Source: a virus. From it: a DNA stretch of 23,226 bases. The position numbers were made by a program, and so were the translations under genes. The notes below the pieces were generated by a model. The model was not told the DNA's origin, ran no database searches, and worked only from the letters and a program-made list of their open reading frames with translations. Below, one piece after another: positions 7,244 to 15,390 of the stretch. Location: positions 1 through 23,226 of IMG/VR virus record IMGVR_UViG_3300017598_000146; one strand, 5' to 3'. Each line of letters starts with the position of its first letter. Positions within the stretch are counted from its first letter, which is position 1.

Positions 7244-8760
7244 TATGCAATCTCCAAATAGTCTGGACTAGGATTAAAATATACAGTCGTTGCTGCCGTA
7301 GCCCATCCTACTACCTGTACAAAGTCTCCACTTGCGCTAGGAGCAGTCGACGTAATAGCACCAGAATCTCCTACAAAAAGCTGTTGTCCTGCAGTGAATG
7401 CCCAACCAGTATTGGTTGCATAACCTCGACTCATTACTGTTTTAGTTCCTGTTCCACTGTCTACTGCGAGAACAAGTCTACCTACTGTCGCTTCAGCGTC
7501 CTTGTCTGCATCATCGTAACTACCATCTGCACTGAGTACCAGACATCCAGTAGCTCCTACTGTATTTTGATCTACATCTACTTCTTCAGTCTCTCCACTG
7601 CACTCACTATTTGCATTAGGGATACCATCTCCCCAACTAATCTGTCCAGTGTTAGCAGCAGTAATGCTTGTAAAGGTAGCCGTTGCTGCAGCACCTAGTG
7701 TGATTCCGTCTACGCTACCACCATTGATGTCACATGTGGCTACACTACCCAGATCGGTTACTGTCGGGGCAGCAGCCCCTCCAATAGTAACACCATCAAT
7801 AGCACCACTGTTTATATCTACATTTGTTAGTGCTTGATTATTAAGATCCTGTGCAGCACTCCACGTTAACGATCCGTCAATAGTAACTCCACTAATCGTT
7901 CCACCGTTGATATCACAAGTAGTAACAGATCCCAAATCAGTGACGGTAGGTGCAGAAGCTGCTCCAATCGTGACTCCATCTATACTACCTCCATTAATAT
8001 CCACATCATTACAACTGAATTGAATATCTGTCAGTTCAAATGTTTTAGCAGTGGCATCATAATACATAATATCACCAGAAGTATTCGAATACCAAATCTG
8101 GTTAGCCCCAGTACCATTGTCGTCACCAACTTGAAAAGTGCCAGTAACTTCTAAAGCACCAGCAACTTTAAATCCACCTGCATCTGTCAACACACCGTCT
8201 GTTATAACGGTATTACCTACAGTAAAGTCAGTACCTGCATCTATGGTTGTGCCTACGATACTACCCGGAGTTCCGCCACCAAGAGCAGCAATGTCTGCTG
8301 TTCCTGATACTAGATTAATATCTGTAAGCGTAAAAGTCTTGGCAGTCTTATCAAAGACCATATGATCTCCTGCAGTATTGGAGTAGAAGGTTGCATTAGC
8401 ACCCGTACCGTCAGCATCTCCAATTTGCATTGATCCTACTACCTCTAAGAAGTCTCCTACCTTCACGTCATCTGTTGCTAGAATGATGTCATCAGATATA
8501 GTAATATCATTGACATATAAACTTTGCAGTTCCCAGTTCTTATTGTCATTATCATTGTTATCATTTGGCACAATTACCGTGGGGCTTGACTCTGCTTGAG
8601 CACCTGACGTGTTCATCTTATAAAAATAGACAGTACTACTTGAGCTATCTACAACCATACACATATCGTTGTTAGCTAGATCTGCACCATCTATTGTATC
8701 TAAATCACCTGTTGTGCCACCAATAAGACCAGTCGCACAATACATTCTTAATATTGCCAT
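7243..8760 (-). CDS. tail fibre/spike protein with internal repeats (505 aa)
   Basis: Residues 1-105 form an attachment-type domain shared with the next upstream fibre (LDTIDG, then VVDSSSSTVYFY, ESSPTVIVPNDN, WELQSLYV). Residues 114-148 and 212-246 are one duplicated beta unit (GTGAN...YSNT.GD...D.TAKTF.LTDI). Residues 253-294 and 314-355 are a second duplication (VDIN.G.IDGVTIG, APTVTDLGSV), the repetitive beta pattern of phage fibre shafts. The C-terminal 100 residues form a distinct beta domain (GDSGAITSTAPSASGDFVQ, ending in NPSPDYLEIA). The start lies two bases after the previous stop, with GGGGA upstream. The protein is rich in Gly, Thr, Asp and Asn with no Lys-rich or membrane region, as expected of an extracellular trimeric fibre. 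No enzymatic motif is visible. Confidence 0.85.
   Translation of the reverse strand: MAILRMYCATGLIGGTTGDLDTIDGADLANNDMCMVVDSSSSTVYFYKMNTSGAQAESSPTVIVPNDNNDNDNKNWELQSLYVNDITISDDIILATDDVKVGDFLEVVGSMQIGDADGTGANATFYSNTAGDHMVFDKTAKTFTLTDINLVSGTADIAALGGGTPGSIVGTTIDAGTDFTVGNTVITDGVLTDAGGFKVAGALEVTGTFQVGDDNGTGANQIWYSNTSGDIMYYDATAKTFELTDIQFSCNDVDINGGSIDGVTIGAASAPTVTDLGSVTTCDINGGTISGVTIDGSLTWSAAQDLNNQALTNVDINSGAIDGVTIGGAAAPTVTDLGSVATCDINGGSVDGITLGAAATATFTSITAANTGQISWGDGIPNANSECSGETEEVDVDQNTVGATGCLVLSADGSYDDADKDAEATVGRLVLAVDSGTGTKTVMSRGYATNTGWAFTAGQQLFVGDSGAITSTAPSASGDFVQVVGWATAATTVYFNPSPDYLEIA
7696..7821 (-). repeat. fibre repeat B, copy 2 (codes residues 314-355)
   Basis: Second copy of the 42-residue fibre unit, offset by 61 residues from copy 1. 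It shares the VDIN.G.IDGVTIG and APTVTDLGSV.TCDINGG segments. Confidence 0.8.
7879..8004 (-). repeat. fibre repeat B, copy 1 (codes residues 253-294)
   Basis: Codes for a 42-residue unit that matches copy 2 (7696-7821) at 32 of 42 positions by direct comparison. The two DNA copies differ at most third codon positions, so the similarity is kept at protein level rather than by recent duplication. Confidence 0.8.
8023..8127 (-). repeat. fibre repeat A, copy 2 (codes residues 212-246)
   Basis: Second copy of the 35-residue unit (GTGAN, YSNTSGD, ATAKTFELTDI), 98 residues downstream of copy 1. Confidence 0.8.
8317..8421 (-). repeat. fibre repeat A, copy 1 (codes residues 114-148)
   Basis: Codes for a 35-residue beta unit (GTGAN, YSNTAGD, KTAKTFTLTDI) that matches 24 of 35 positions of copy 2 at 8023-8127. 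Confidence 0.8.
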
Positions 8761-8762
8761 AT

Positions 8763-10046
8763 TTACATCCCCTTCGGAAAATAGTAACCTAATGAATTAA
8801 TCAGTACCTGCGATTGTCCATCGCTTCTTGTCACCATCATGTCTATACTTTGTGAAGTACTACAAGCCACAGGCATAACAACATAGACTATTCTTGACCT
8901 AGCATCAGATCTATACGCTTCTTCAATCTTCTGTCCTACTGTTGCAGTGGAACCTGTAGGTCTAATGTATAAATAATATACATCAGTATTACCCGTTGGT
9001 TTAAGTTTAATTCCACAGTGTGCTAGTGTACAGAAAGGAGGTACCGTTAGTGTCGCAGTAGTTGTCCCATATACATGATGTGGATGCGCTATAGTATAAG
9101 GTACATATGTTGCTGTACTCTGATAGTTCATCAATCTACTACCATCGTGACTGAACTCTTCAAGTTCATTAGAGGCATTAGCCATGAAAGCACCAAGACA
9201 TCTGTCTGGACCGGGAACTCCTGCACCAGCATTGTTGTACCAAGCAAGTTGATCTGCATCCCACACTGGGGCAGTCTTACTATTGATAAAGCAATCAGCG
9301 TTGTCTACCTCATTATCACCATTAGCTACAATAGCTGTATCATCCACAAAGAGATAGTGCCAGTCATATGCTCCTGCGTCTATATCGTCTGAACTAGCAT
9401 TAGATCCACCACTACCAAACGTAAAGGTATATTCTGCATCACTCTTTAAGATCTGTTCTGTGGTTCCATTAGCGTGCATACGAAACCCACTTATCTTTAT
9501 TGAGCTAGTAGAGTTCCATGTGAACATTGGTCTAAAGTACATACCTGCCATAAGGTCAGGTGTTACACTACCCAGTATAGTAGCGATATATGCTTTAACG
9601 CTCTGCTGTGTTACCAATTTAGTAGCACTGTCAGAAGCCATATCGTCTTCATCCAGTACCTCAGTAATAGCAGGACCAGCACCATCGAAGGTAAGAGTCC
9701 CGTCTATGTCTACGTTACCAGTAAAGCCAGCGTTACCTGTCTGTGTAAGAGTTCCATCGATCACGGCATTGCCATAAACCTTGAGATCTTCTACAGACAA
9801 GTCAGTTAGAATCCACGCACCAGTATCACCCGGATCTCTATTGTCATTTGGTTCTACTACCTCTGGATCTGACTCAGGATTAGTATCGTTGTCATTACTA
9901 GACTCATATCTGTATACGTAATGCTCTTCTGTATTATCTGCAACGATTGCTATATCACCGTCTGACAAGGTAGCTACTTTTATGCTATCAAGTGCACCTG
10001 ATCCACCGCCTGTGGTTGCCAGTGCTCCAAAAAGTTTATTCGCCAC
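8763..10046 (-). CDS. tail fibre/baseplate-type structural protein (427 aa)
   Basis: Residues 1-100 match the N-terminal domain of the 505-residue fibre (GALDSIKV, DGDIAIVADN, VYRYESS, DPEVVEPNDN, WILTDLSVEDL), so both probably dock on the same site of the tail. Residues 92-118 form a short beta-helical neck (VYGNAVIDGTLTQTG, GNVDIDGTLTF). A helix-like linker (SDSATKLVTQQSVKAYIATI, about 138-157) leads into a beta-rich C-terminal domain (180-427) with conserved-looking WHYLFVDD and NGTTEQILKSD stretches, resembling fibre distal domains in many phages. Translation starts at GTG; AAGGAAGG lies just upstream, inside the end of the 96-residue gene, which it overlaps by 11 bases. No enzymatic signature is visible. 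Confidence 0.83.
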   Translation of the reverse strand: MANKLFGALATTGGGSGALDSIKVATLSDGDIAIVADNTEEHYVYRYESSNDNDTNPESDPEVVEPNDNRDPGDTGAWILTDLSVEDLKVYGNAVIDGTLTQTGNAGFTGNVDIDGTLTFDGAGPAITEVLDEDDMASDSATKLVTQQSVKAYIATILGSVTPDLMAGMYFRPMFTWNSTSSIKISGFRMHANGTTEQILKSDAEYTFTFGSGGSNASSDDIDAGAYDWHYLFVDDTAIVANGDNEVDNADCFINSKTAPVWDADQLAWYNNAGAGVPGPDRCLGAFMANASNELEEFSHDGSRLMNYQSTATYVPYTIAHPHHVYGTTTATLTVPPFCTLAHCGIKLKPTGNTDVYYLYIRPTGSTATVGQKIEEAYRSDARSRIVYVVMPVACSTSQSIDMMVTRSDGQSQVLINSLGYYFPKGM

Positions 10047-10326
10047 GTGTTACCTTCCTTTGATTAATATTCTGTTTCTTAAATATCTTACTTGTTTTAT
10101 TACCTGCTACCATAGCACGCTGTCCTCTTGCTACATACTTAGCTACAGCAGGTTTCTTTATTGCCTTTACGCCAGTGCCCTTCTCTCCTCTAAGATGAGC
10201 GAGCCAACTATTCTCTTGATTGACTTCCTCTTCTTTATTCGTCAGTACTGCTGGCGGTGTTATCTTTTCTTTCGACTCTGTATTGTAATCCCCAGATAAT
10301 GGGTTGCCATCCTTTATTAACGTCAT
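10036..10326 (-). CDS. small basic protein of unknown function (96 aa)
   Basis: Unrecognised. The N-terminal half is acidic/polar (TKEEEVNQEN-like) and the C-terminal half strongly basic (KAIKKPAVAKYVARGQR, KIFKKQ). Its first 92 bases lie inside the 3' end of the nozzle gene in another frame. The start is supported by an ideal GAGGTGA six bases upstream of ATG, also inside that gene. It ends 11 bases into the following GTG-initiated fibre gene. The charge pattern could suit a nucleic-acid-binding or assembly-chaperone role, but nothing specific supports either. Confidence 0.72.
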   Translation of the reverse strand: MTLIKDGNPLSGDYNTESKEKITPPAVLTNKEEEVNQENSWLAHLRGEKGTGVKAIKKPAVAKYVARGQRAMVAGNKTSKIFKKQNINQRKVTRGE

Positions 10327-13300
10327 CTGTTATCACCTCAAACTCAAAACTATGTGCCCATCCCTTTTCATTCATGTCTTGTATCAATCGTACAACTCGA
10401 TCAAGACCAACATCCATTGACAAGTCCAGTACTGCAGCAGCAGCACTTTGCCATACTGTCTCAGGATCACCATCACCATCTGCATCCATATCCCAGAAGT
10501 CAACGTATACCCCAGAAGCTATATCTGAATCCTGAAAGATAACATTGGCTGCATCTTCAGCAGCACTAGAGTAATAGTTTATGCCGAGGTTATGTGATGT
10601 AGTCGATACCGTTGATGGGATCTTCTTACATATGATTTTAAACTTACGAATCAGGGTCTCATCCCATATATTGTTACTGGGCCAAAAGTCACCCGTGCGT
10701 AGGCTTTGTGTTATGCCTGTACCGCTTGATCCATCTGAATACTGACAGTTCCAGCTAGTTCCCTTTTCGTAGTGAATCATATATCCAGTGTCTATACCAC
10801 CGAATACCATCTGCTCACCTGTATCAGGGTTCATGATGTTCCAACCGCACTGAGGAAACTCGGCAACGCCAGTATCTTTTCTGAACCATTTCTTCTTTAA
10901 TAGATCGTAGACCAACCAGATGTTATTTGTTGACTGTGTATCACTAGATGGGATAAGGAGATTATATTCCTTATAGGTCTGGTCGACCCATCCCCTAGCT
11001 CTGCTTATGTAATCCCACTCAATGTATTCATCCTCATTAGGATCAAAGTAATTATTGATACCAGTAAGGGGAGCTAAGATTGCACCGTCAAACATCATCG
11101 GTCCATAATGTGATAGCCATATGGCTACGTTTCGAGTTAGCCCTTTACCTACTTCGAGACCCACCTCTGCTGTCGCTAGCGTGTCAGGTGCAGGGCACCC
11201 AACTGTCTGCGATACAGGATAGATTATAAAGTCTGTAGGACTATTACCTACCATTAGATACACTTCTGTATCTTTCATTACCAAGAGCATACTATATACT
11301 GATGCTCCAAATCTATTGTATAACTGCGTCGAGCAGGTTATAGGTTCGACTCCACCAAAGTACAACGACTGCGTGCCGTCCATTGAAGACTCCGGTCCGT
11401 TAAAGACATCAGGTGCGTTTGTCACGGAGAAATCCATACGGTTTCCTTCGCCCCCGGCACTAAAACCTCCTAACATCAAACGGTTCTGGTAAATGGTGGA
11501 GAAATTAAACGGTTTAGACTCATGGAGTCCAGCCGTATTAAGTAGCGCTGGTATCCCTACAATAAGGTCAATCAGTACATCAGCTTCGCCACCCTCTTCA
11601 TCACCACTGAGGGCATCGGTTACAACTAGTTTATAGGCATATCCTAGCGAGTTAAATAGTGTTTGTTTCTGTTCATCTGAAGGCGGTGACCAACTAAGTA
11701 GTCCCGTCTTAGTAAAAGATTTCGTACCTGCGTCATTACGTGTACCGTCTACAAAGTTATGTGCGTCTGCTAGATCTACCCACTCATACCCATTCCAGTA
11801 GTGCACGGTTGCCACTGATGCTGCTGTATTCAAGAGGTCGCCAAGCATCGTTACTCTGATACCTGCTGCTTGCTCTTCAAACATAATGTTAACGTAATCG
11901 TTCTCGTCTAACCAGTCTATTTGCCCACCGACAGGTGAGTTCACATCAGAACTCTGGTTAACGTGTAAGGTATAATCCTCAAATGCTGAATCAGAGTTGT
12001 TCCATACCTGAAACTGTATAGGCTGTCTGTATACACCATCCCATACGTTCTGTACAGTCTGAAAACCCGGATCACATGTCATATGATATATCTTTGCGCT
12101 ACCCGCTGATAGACGTACACGGTATGCATACAGGTATAGCTCTTGGAAATGTCTAAAGTCTGCAAATTTATTGTTATTACCAAGACCATCTGCGTTACCA
12201 TCAGTGTGTGCAAATCTATAAAATTCAGTTTGATTTAATGTCTTAGTAGATGTTGCTGTATCTAGTGTATCGTCATCATCATCTGCGACATCAACCCAAG
12301 TAATACCATTCCAGTATTCAAAATCAAGTGCTGAAGCTGTATCATTCTTACCAGTGCTATCTATATAAAATTTAAATCCTTGTACTGGTCTGGTTGTCAT
12401 CAGGTGTAGTTCATTAGCTACCTGAGAGTCATCATCTAGTATGTGTAGCGCTGAGTCATCCATATACCATGTTTCTGCTGAAGTGGCAGACACATAGAAG
12501 TATGCACCTGCACCTGCTCCAACACTAGTGAACTTATAAGTAACCTTGTTCCACGTTTCTAACTCCAAGGGATATGCTGTCTGCTCTACATCAATAGCAG
12601 CCCCACCACCATCGTACATTCTATAAGTTACAGACGTATCTGCCATAGGGTACACCCAGAATGTAAGAAGGTAGTCAGATGATCCATCTAACGTACACGT
12701 AGCAGACTTCAAACCATCATCGTCTGCAGCACACACATTCTTATAGCAGTATTGTCCAGAGTGAGCACCACCTATTCCGTCTCCGTCAGCATCTCCATCA
12801 TACTGTGTCATAGTGTTGCCAGCATCTATTACTGTCCAGCTAGCATCAAGTTCCATGTCACCATTAGGTATTAAATTAGCAGACAGTATGATAGATTGCG
12901 TGTCTAGTTTATTATTTAAGTCTTCTGTTACGTCTACAATGTTAGATCCAGTCTGATCCGTGCACAAAAAGGCAGAGGCCAGCCTGTGCTCATAGCCAGA
13001 GAATATCTTAGTATCCTCGCTATTGCAGTACACAACTGAGTTCTGCGGTGCATTGGAAAAAGAAGGAATCAGTCCTGCGGAACTGTCTACTATATATGGT
13101 ACCTTACTAGAGGGCTTACCAGTAGGATCTAAATTCTTGTCATCCTCAAATTCCCCTTTGGCAGCAAATGCATCAGTATAATTGTATACTCGTGCGGGAT
13201 TGGAATCATCTGTCGCATTTACTAGGATGTGAGATTTCTGTGTCTTATCTGATCGAAGCTGATGACCATTACGTATCTTGATGTAAGTGCCCCCAGCCGT

Positions 13301-13534
13301 TGGACTGGATTTGTCACCACCATCAACGACATAATCTTCATTGATTCGTGTATAACCATTGACACCCTCGATACTTCTGTCGTTGTATCGAAGGTTAATA
13401 ATACTTGCAAAGTTTCGTGGTCCAATTAGAGCAGGGTCTACGTCAGGTAACCACTCACCATCGAATGGATACTGAACATCTGCCCACGGTATATCCGGTG
13501 CTTGACCCGGAGCTATATTAGCGTCTTGAGGCAT
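10235..13534 (-). CDS. tail nozzle / stabilisation-like beta-propeller protein with inserted domains (1099 aa)
   Basis: Probable main short-tail protein, analogous to P22 gp10 or the T7-type tubular B nozzle. The N-terminus (INLRYNDRSIEGVNGYTRIN, residues 46-65) and the region from about 675 on (FSTIYQNRLMLGG, SVTNAPDVFNG, VEVYLMVG-like strands, IWLVYDLLKKKWFRKDTG) have the blade-like pattern of propeller nozzles. Inserted between are a carbohydrate-binding-like module at about 220-366 (NLIPNGDMELDASW, LLTFWVYP, ETWYMDDSAL) and two related WNG domains at about 404-475 and 577-642 (YWNG..WVD.AD, ending YAYRVRL / YAYKLVV). Asp-rich DGDADGDG-type loops occur near 246-253 and in the C-terminal 100 residues. 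It starts 17 bases inside the adaptor gene, behind GGAG. It is more than twice the length of P22 gp10. Nozzle role is inferred with good confidence; glycan binding is speculative. Confidence 0.82.
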   Translation of the reverse strand: MPQDANIAPGQAPDIPWADVQYPFDGEWLPDVDPALIGPRNFASIINLRYNDRSIEGVNGYTRINEDYVVDGGDKSSPTAGGTYIKIRNGHQLRSDKTQKSHILVNATDDSNPARVYNYTDAFAAKGEFEDDKNLDPTGKPSSKVPYIVDSSAGLIPSFSNAPQNSVVYCNSEDTKIFSGYEHRLASAFLCTDQTGSNIVDVTEDLNNKLDTQSIILSANLIPNGDMELDASWTVIDAGNTMTQYDGDADGDGIGGAHSGQYCYKNVCAADDDGLKSATCTLDGSSDYLLTFWVYPMADTSVTYRMYDGGGAAIDVEQTAYPLELETWNKVTYKFTSVGAGAGAYFYVSATSAETWYMDDSALHILDDDSQVANELHLMTTRPVQGFKFYIDSTGKNDTASALDFEYWNGITWVDVADDDDDTLDTATSTKTLNQTEFYRFAHTDGNADGLGNNNKFADFRHFQELYLYAYRVRLSAGSAKIYHMTCDPGFQTVQNVWDGVYRQPIQFQVWNNSDSAFEDYTLHVNQSSDVNSPVGGQIDWLDENDYVNIMFEEQAAGIRVTMLGDLLNTAASVATVHYWNGYEWVDLADAHNFVDGTRNDAGTKSFTKTGLLSWSPPSDEQKQTLFNSLGYAYKLVVTDALSGDEEGGEADVLIDLIVGIPALLNTAGLHESKPFNFSTIYQNRLMLGGFSAGGEGNRMDFSVTNAPDVFNGPESSMDGTQSLYFGGVEPITCSTQLYNRFGASVYSMLLVMKDTEVYLMVGNSPTDFIIYPVSQTVGCPAPDTLATAEVGLEVGKGLTRNVAIWLSHYGPMMFDGAILAPLTGINNYFDPNEDEYIEWDYISRARGWVDQTYKEYNLLIPSSDTQSTNNIWLVYDLLKKKWFRKDTGVAEFPQCGWNIMNPDTGEQMVFGGIDTGYMIHYEKGTSWNCQYSDGSSGTGITQSLRTGDFWPSNNIWDETLIRKFKIICKKIPSTVSTTSHNLGINYYSSAAEDAANVIFQDSDIASGVYVDFWDMDADGDGDPETVWQSAAAAVLDLSMDVGLDRVVRLIQDMNEKGWAHSFEFEVITDDVNKGWQPIIWGLQYRVERKDNTASSTDE
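10333..10339 (-). promoter_or_regulatory. ribosome-binding site inside the nozzle gene
   Basis: GAGGTGA, with a six-base spacer to the ATG at 10326. This near-perfect Shine-Dalgarno within coding sequence fixes the start of the 96-residue gene. Confidence 0.75.
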
Positions 13535-14165
13535 CTGTAGGTGCTCCTGCTTTCACAGACTTTGGCCCTTCGGCTGGTCTGGTAGTAGTATCAGCCCTCT
13601 CAAATTGTACTTCTGTGTAGAAGGTCTGCTTAATACCTGCAGCTTGAGCATGCTTCATGTCTTTCTCATACGCACGTGCTTGTGCCCATAGTACAGGTAG
13701 GTGCTGGAACTCATCCGGTAACTCTGTAATGTCGTCTGTCTCTTTAGCGTACAGCGTTGATATCGTATTGCCGTTCTCCGTAGTAGTCGGGAGAGGCCAG
13801 ATATAAAAGGTACGGTTATGAAACGAATAGTACCGAGGAGGACCAGCGGTAAAGGTCACGGTGTTACCTATCTGTTTAGGATGGATAAACTCAAGACCTT
13901 TATACTTGTTAGCGCCATCATCATAGAGAGCACCATATACTGCAATACAATCCCCTATCCATGATTCATCAGAGGATGTATATGTTAACTGATTTGTGAC
14001 TAAGGTCAGGTCATCGTCTGCCTCTACACCACGTAGTTTGGAGACAATGATCCTTGTGCCTTCTTTAATCCAATCTTCTATTTCTGCGTCAAGCCAAAAG
14101 ACTGCAGTGGGTTCGTTGAGCAACTGACGTACATCTGCCGTTGCTGCTGATAAAGTTAAACTCAT
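13518..14165 (-). CDS. head-tail adaptor-like protein, gp4/SU10-adaptor type (215 aa)
   Basis: The N-terminal helices (LSAATADVRQLLNEP, FWLDAEIEDWIKEGTRIIVSKL) precede a beta insertion (about 50-130, including YYSFHNRTFYIWPLP). A C-terminal helix pair follows (LPDEFQHLPVLWAQARAYEKD, then GIKQTFYTEVQFERAD). This helix/beta/helix layout with the P.EF..LPV..A.ARA.EKD pattern is characteristic of adaptor proteins that ring the portal (family knowledge, P22 gp4 and phage SU10 adaptor). The ATG is one base after the stop of the 302-residue gene (TAATATG). It sits directly before the nozzle gene, as in podovirus tail operons. Good confidence in adaptor class, lower in the exact ring position. Confidence 0.82.
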   Translation of the reverse strand: MSLTLSAATADVRQLLNEPTAVFWLDAEIEDWIKEGTRIIVSKLRGVEADDDLTLVTNQLTYTSSDESWIGDCIAVYGALYDDGANKYKGLEFIHPKQIGNTVTFTAGPPRYYSFHNRTFYIWPLPTTTENGNTISTLYAKETDDITELPDEFQHLPVLWAQARAYEKDMKHAQAAGIKQTFYTEVQFERADTTTRPAEGPKSVKAGAPTDASRR

Positions 14166-14166
14166 A

Positions 14167-15075
14167 TTACCAATCGATATGGTAGTACTTTTCTACGAAT
14201 TTCCTACGTATCGTCTCCTCATTAGCTCGTTTCCTGAAGATGTCACTGTATATTGCTTCAGGTTGTCCTATCTTACCCGTAGTCTTTGCTCGGGCGTGCA
14301 TCACTAGCATCTCACGAAAGTGTTCGTCGAATGCCCCATCGAAAGGCATGACATCATCACCTAGGGTTATAGTATGCGTACCACTACCTGTGGCTGTGAT
14401 ATCAACAACAGTACCTTGCAGGGCATTAACCTTGCTAGATGCCAGTTTGATACCATCCAGATCGTCGTCTTGAAATATAAGCCAGTAGTTGGTACTTGCA
14501 GCTAAACCTGTAGGTAAGGCTCCACCTGAGTTTGATACGGTGAAAGGTCCATCACCAGTAACAAAGGTATGAGCGCCAGTGGCGAGTGTACAGATATCAG
14601 AAGTAGCAGCAGTGAATGTGTCACTCCAACTAGCTAACCGAGATCTGTGTTTCTTATTGTAATGTATTCCTAGATCGATATGTGCACTGTCACAGTCTTG
14701 TTCCCATAACAGTAACTTACCATCTGTAGACCAGTATTGAGGTTCTGCACTACCAGAACGGAACTTCCGTTTGAAGTACAGAGTGTCAAGGGAATTGGGA
14801 TACTTACGATCTTGCCCTATCCAGACATGACGCAAGCTATCCCAGTTTCCATTATTCATATTAGTTAAATCTACATAGTTCTGATCCGCAACACAGTCTA
14901 TGCCCTCCTCAAAGCCGTGAGTGTAGTCACTACGGAGTGAGGTGAGGACAGAGTCCATGATCCTAATCATACGGTTCAGGTATACATAGAGCAACTTATC
15001 ATCATATTCGAGACCCTTCTCATAATCTACAAGATCATACCGAGCACTTTCTATTAATGCTGCGACTGTTCCCAT
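14167..15075 (-). CDS. second adaptor-like protein with an inserted beta domain (302 aa)
   Basis: The N-terminus (LIESARYDLVDYEKGLEYDD, then LYVYLNRMIRIMDSVLTSL) and C-terminus (FDEHFREMLVMHARAKTTG, SDIFRKRANEETIRRKFVEK) form helices like those of portal-ring adaptors. The middle holds a beta region (64-147). Residues about 153-238 form a separate domain (TLATGAHTFVTGDGPFTV, ALPTGLAASTNYWLIFQDDD, TATGSGTHTITL). I recognise that pattern as a small beta module found inserted in many unrelated phage tail proteins. Spacing and coupling: AAGGAGA follows the TAA of the 97-residue gene, nine bases before ATG. With the 215-residue gene next to it, the two probably build successive rings below the portal; which ring is which is unknown. 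Confidence 0.75.
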   Translation of the reverse strand: MGTVAALIESARYDLVDYEKGLEYDDKLLYVYLNRMIRIMDSVLTSLRSDYTHGFEEGIDCVADQNYVDLTNMNNGNWDSLRHVWIGQDRKYPNSLDTLYFKRKFRSGSAEPQYWSTDGKLLLWEQDCDSAHIDLGIHYNKKHRSRLASWSDTFTAATSDICTLATGAHTFVTGDGPFTVSNSGGALPTGLAASTNYWLIFQDDDLDGIKLASSKVNALQGTVVDITATGSGTHTITLGDDVMPFDGAFDEHFREMLVMHARAKTTGKIGQPEAIYSDIFRKRANEETIRRKFVEKYYHIDW

Positions 15076-15084
15076 TAGGTCTCC

Positions 15085-15378
15085 TTATGCTTTATATAGT
15101 GCTGCTCCGTGCTTACCTTGAGTCTTATGTATCTTTCGCCATTTCCACATGCGAAGGATATTATACCACTCTAGTTTCTTCTTTGATCCACCCCTATACT
15201 TACCTGCAGCCGAGTAGCTCTTCGCTTTCTCGCGTGTATAGGCAGCATCAGTAGGCTCTGTGTTAGCAAGCTCATAAGCAAAGTCATCAACAGATTGAAT
15301 AACAGCATTACCTGCGCTGTCATTCTTTGTGTTGTCTTTCTCATGATTGCCAGTAGCCCATTTATGTAACATAGCCAT
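15085..15378 (-). CDS. small basic protein of unknown function (97 aa)
   Basis: Unrecognised. The polar N-terminal half is Asn/Asp/Thr-rich. The C-terminal half is strongly basic and aromatic (YRGGSKKKLEWYNILRMWKWRKIHK). The ATG follows AAGGAG with a seven-base spacer, and the gene lies between a virion-type beta protein and an adaptor with 9-12 base gaps on either side. It could be a minor head-completion protein or a DNA-contacting protein; neither is shown by the sequence. Confidence 0.72.
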   Translation of the reverse strand: MAMLHKWATGNHEKDNTKNDSAGNAVIQSVDDFAYELANTEPTDAAYTREKAKSYSAAGKYRGGSKKKLEWYNILRMWKWRKIHKTQGKHGAALYKA

Positions 15379-15390
15379 AGTTAATCTCCT

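Noticed and set aside
9460-9777. Plus-strand open frames over the fibre genes
   Set aside because: Antisense shadows of repetitive Thr/Gly/Asp-rich coding sequence, with no ribosome sites and unlikely composition.
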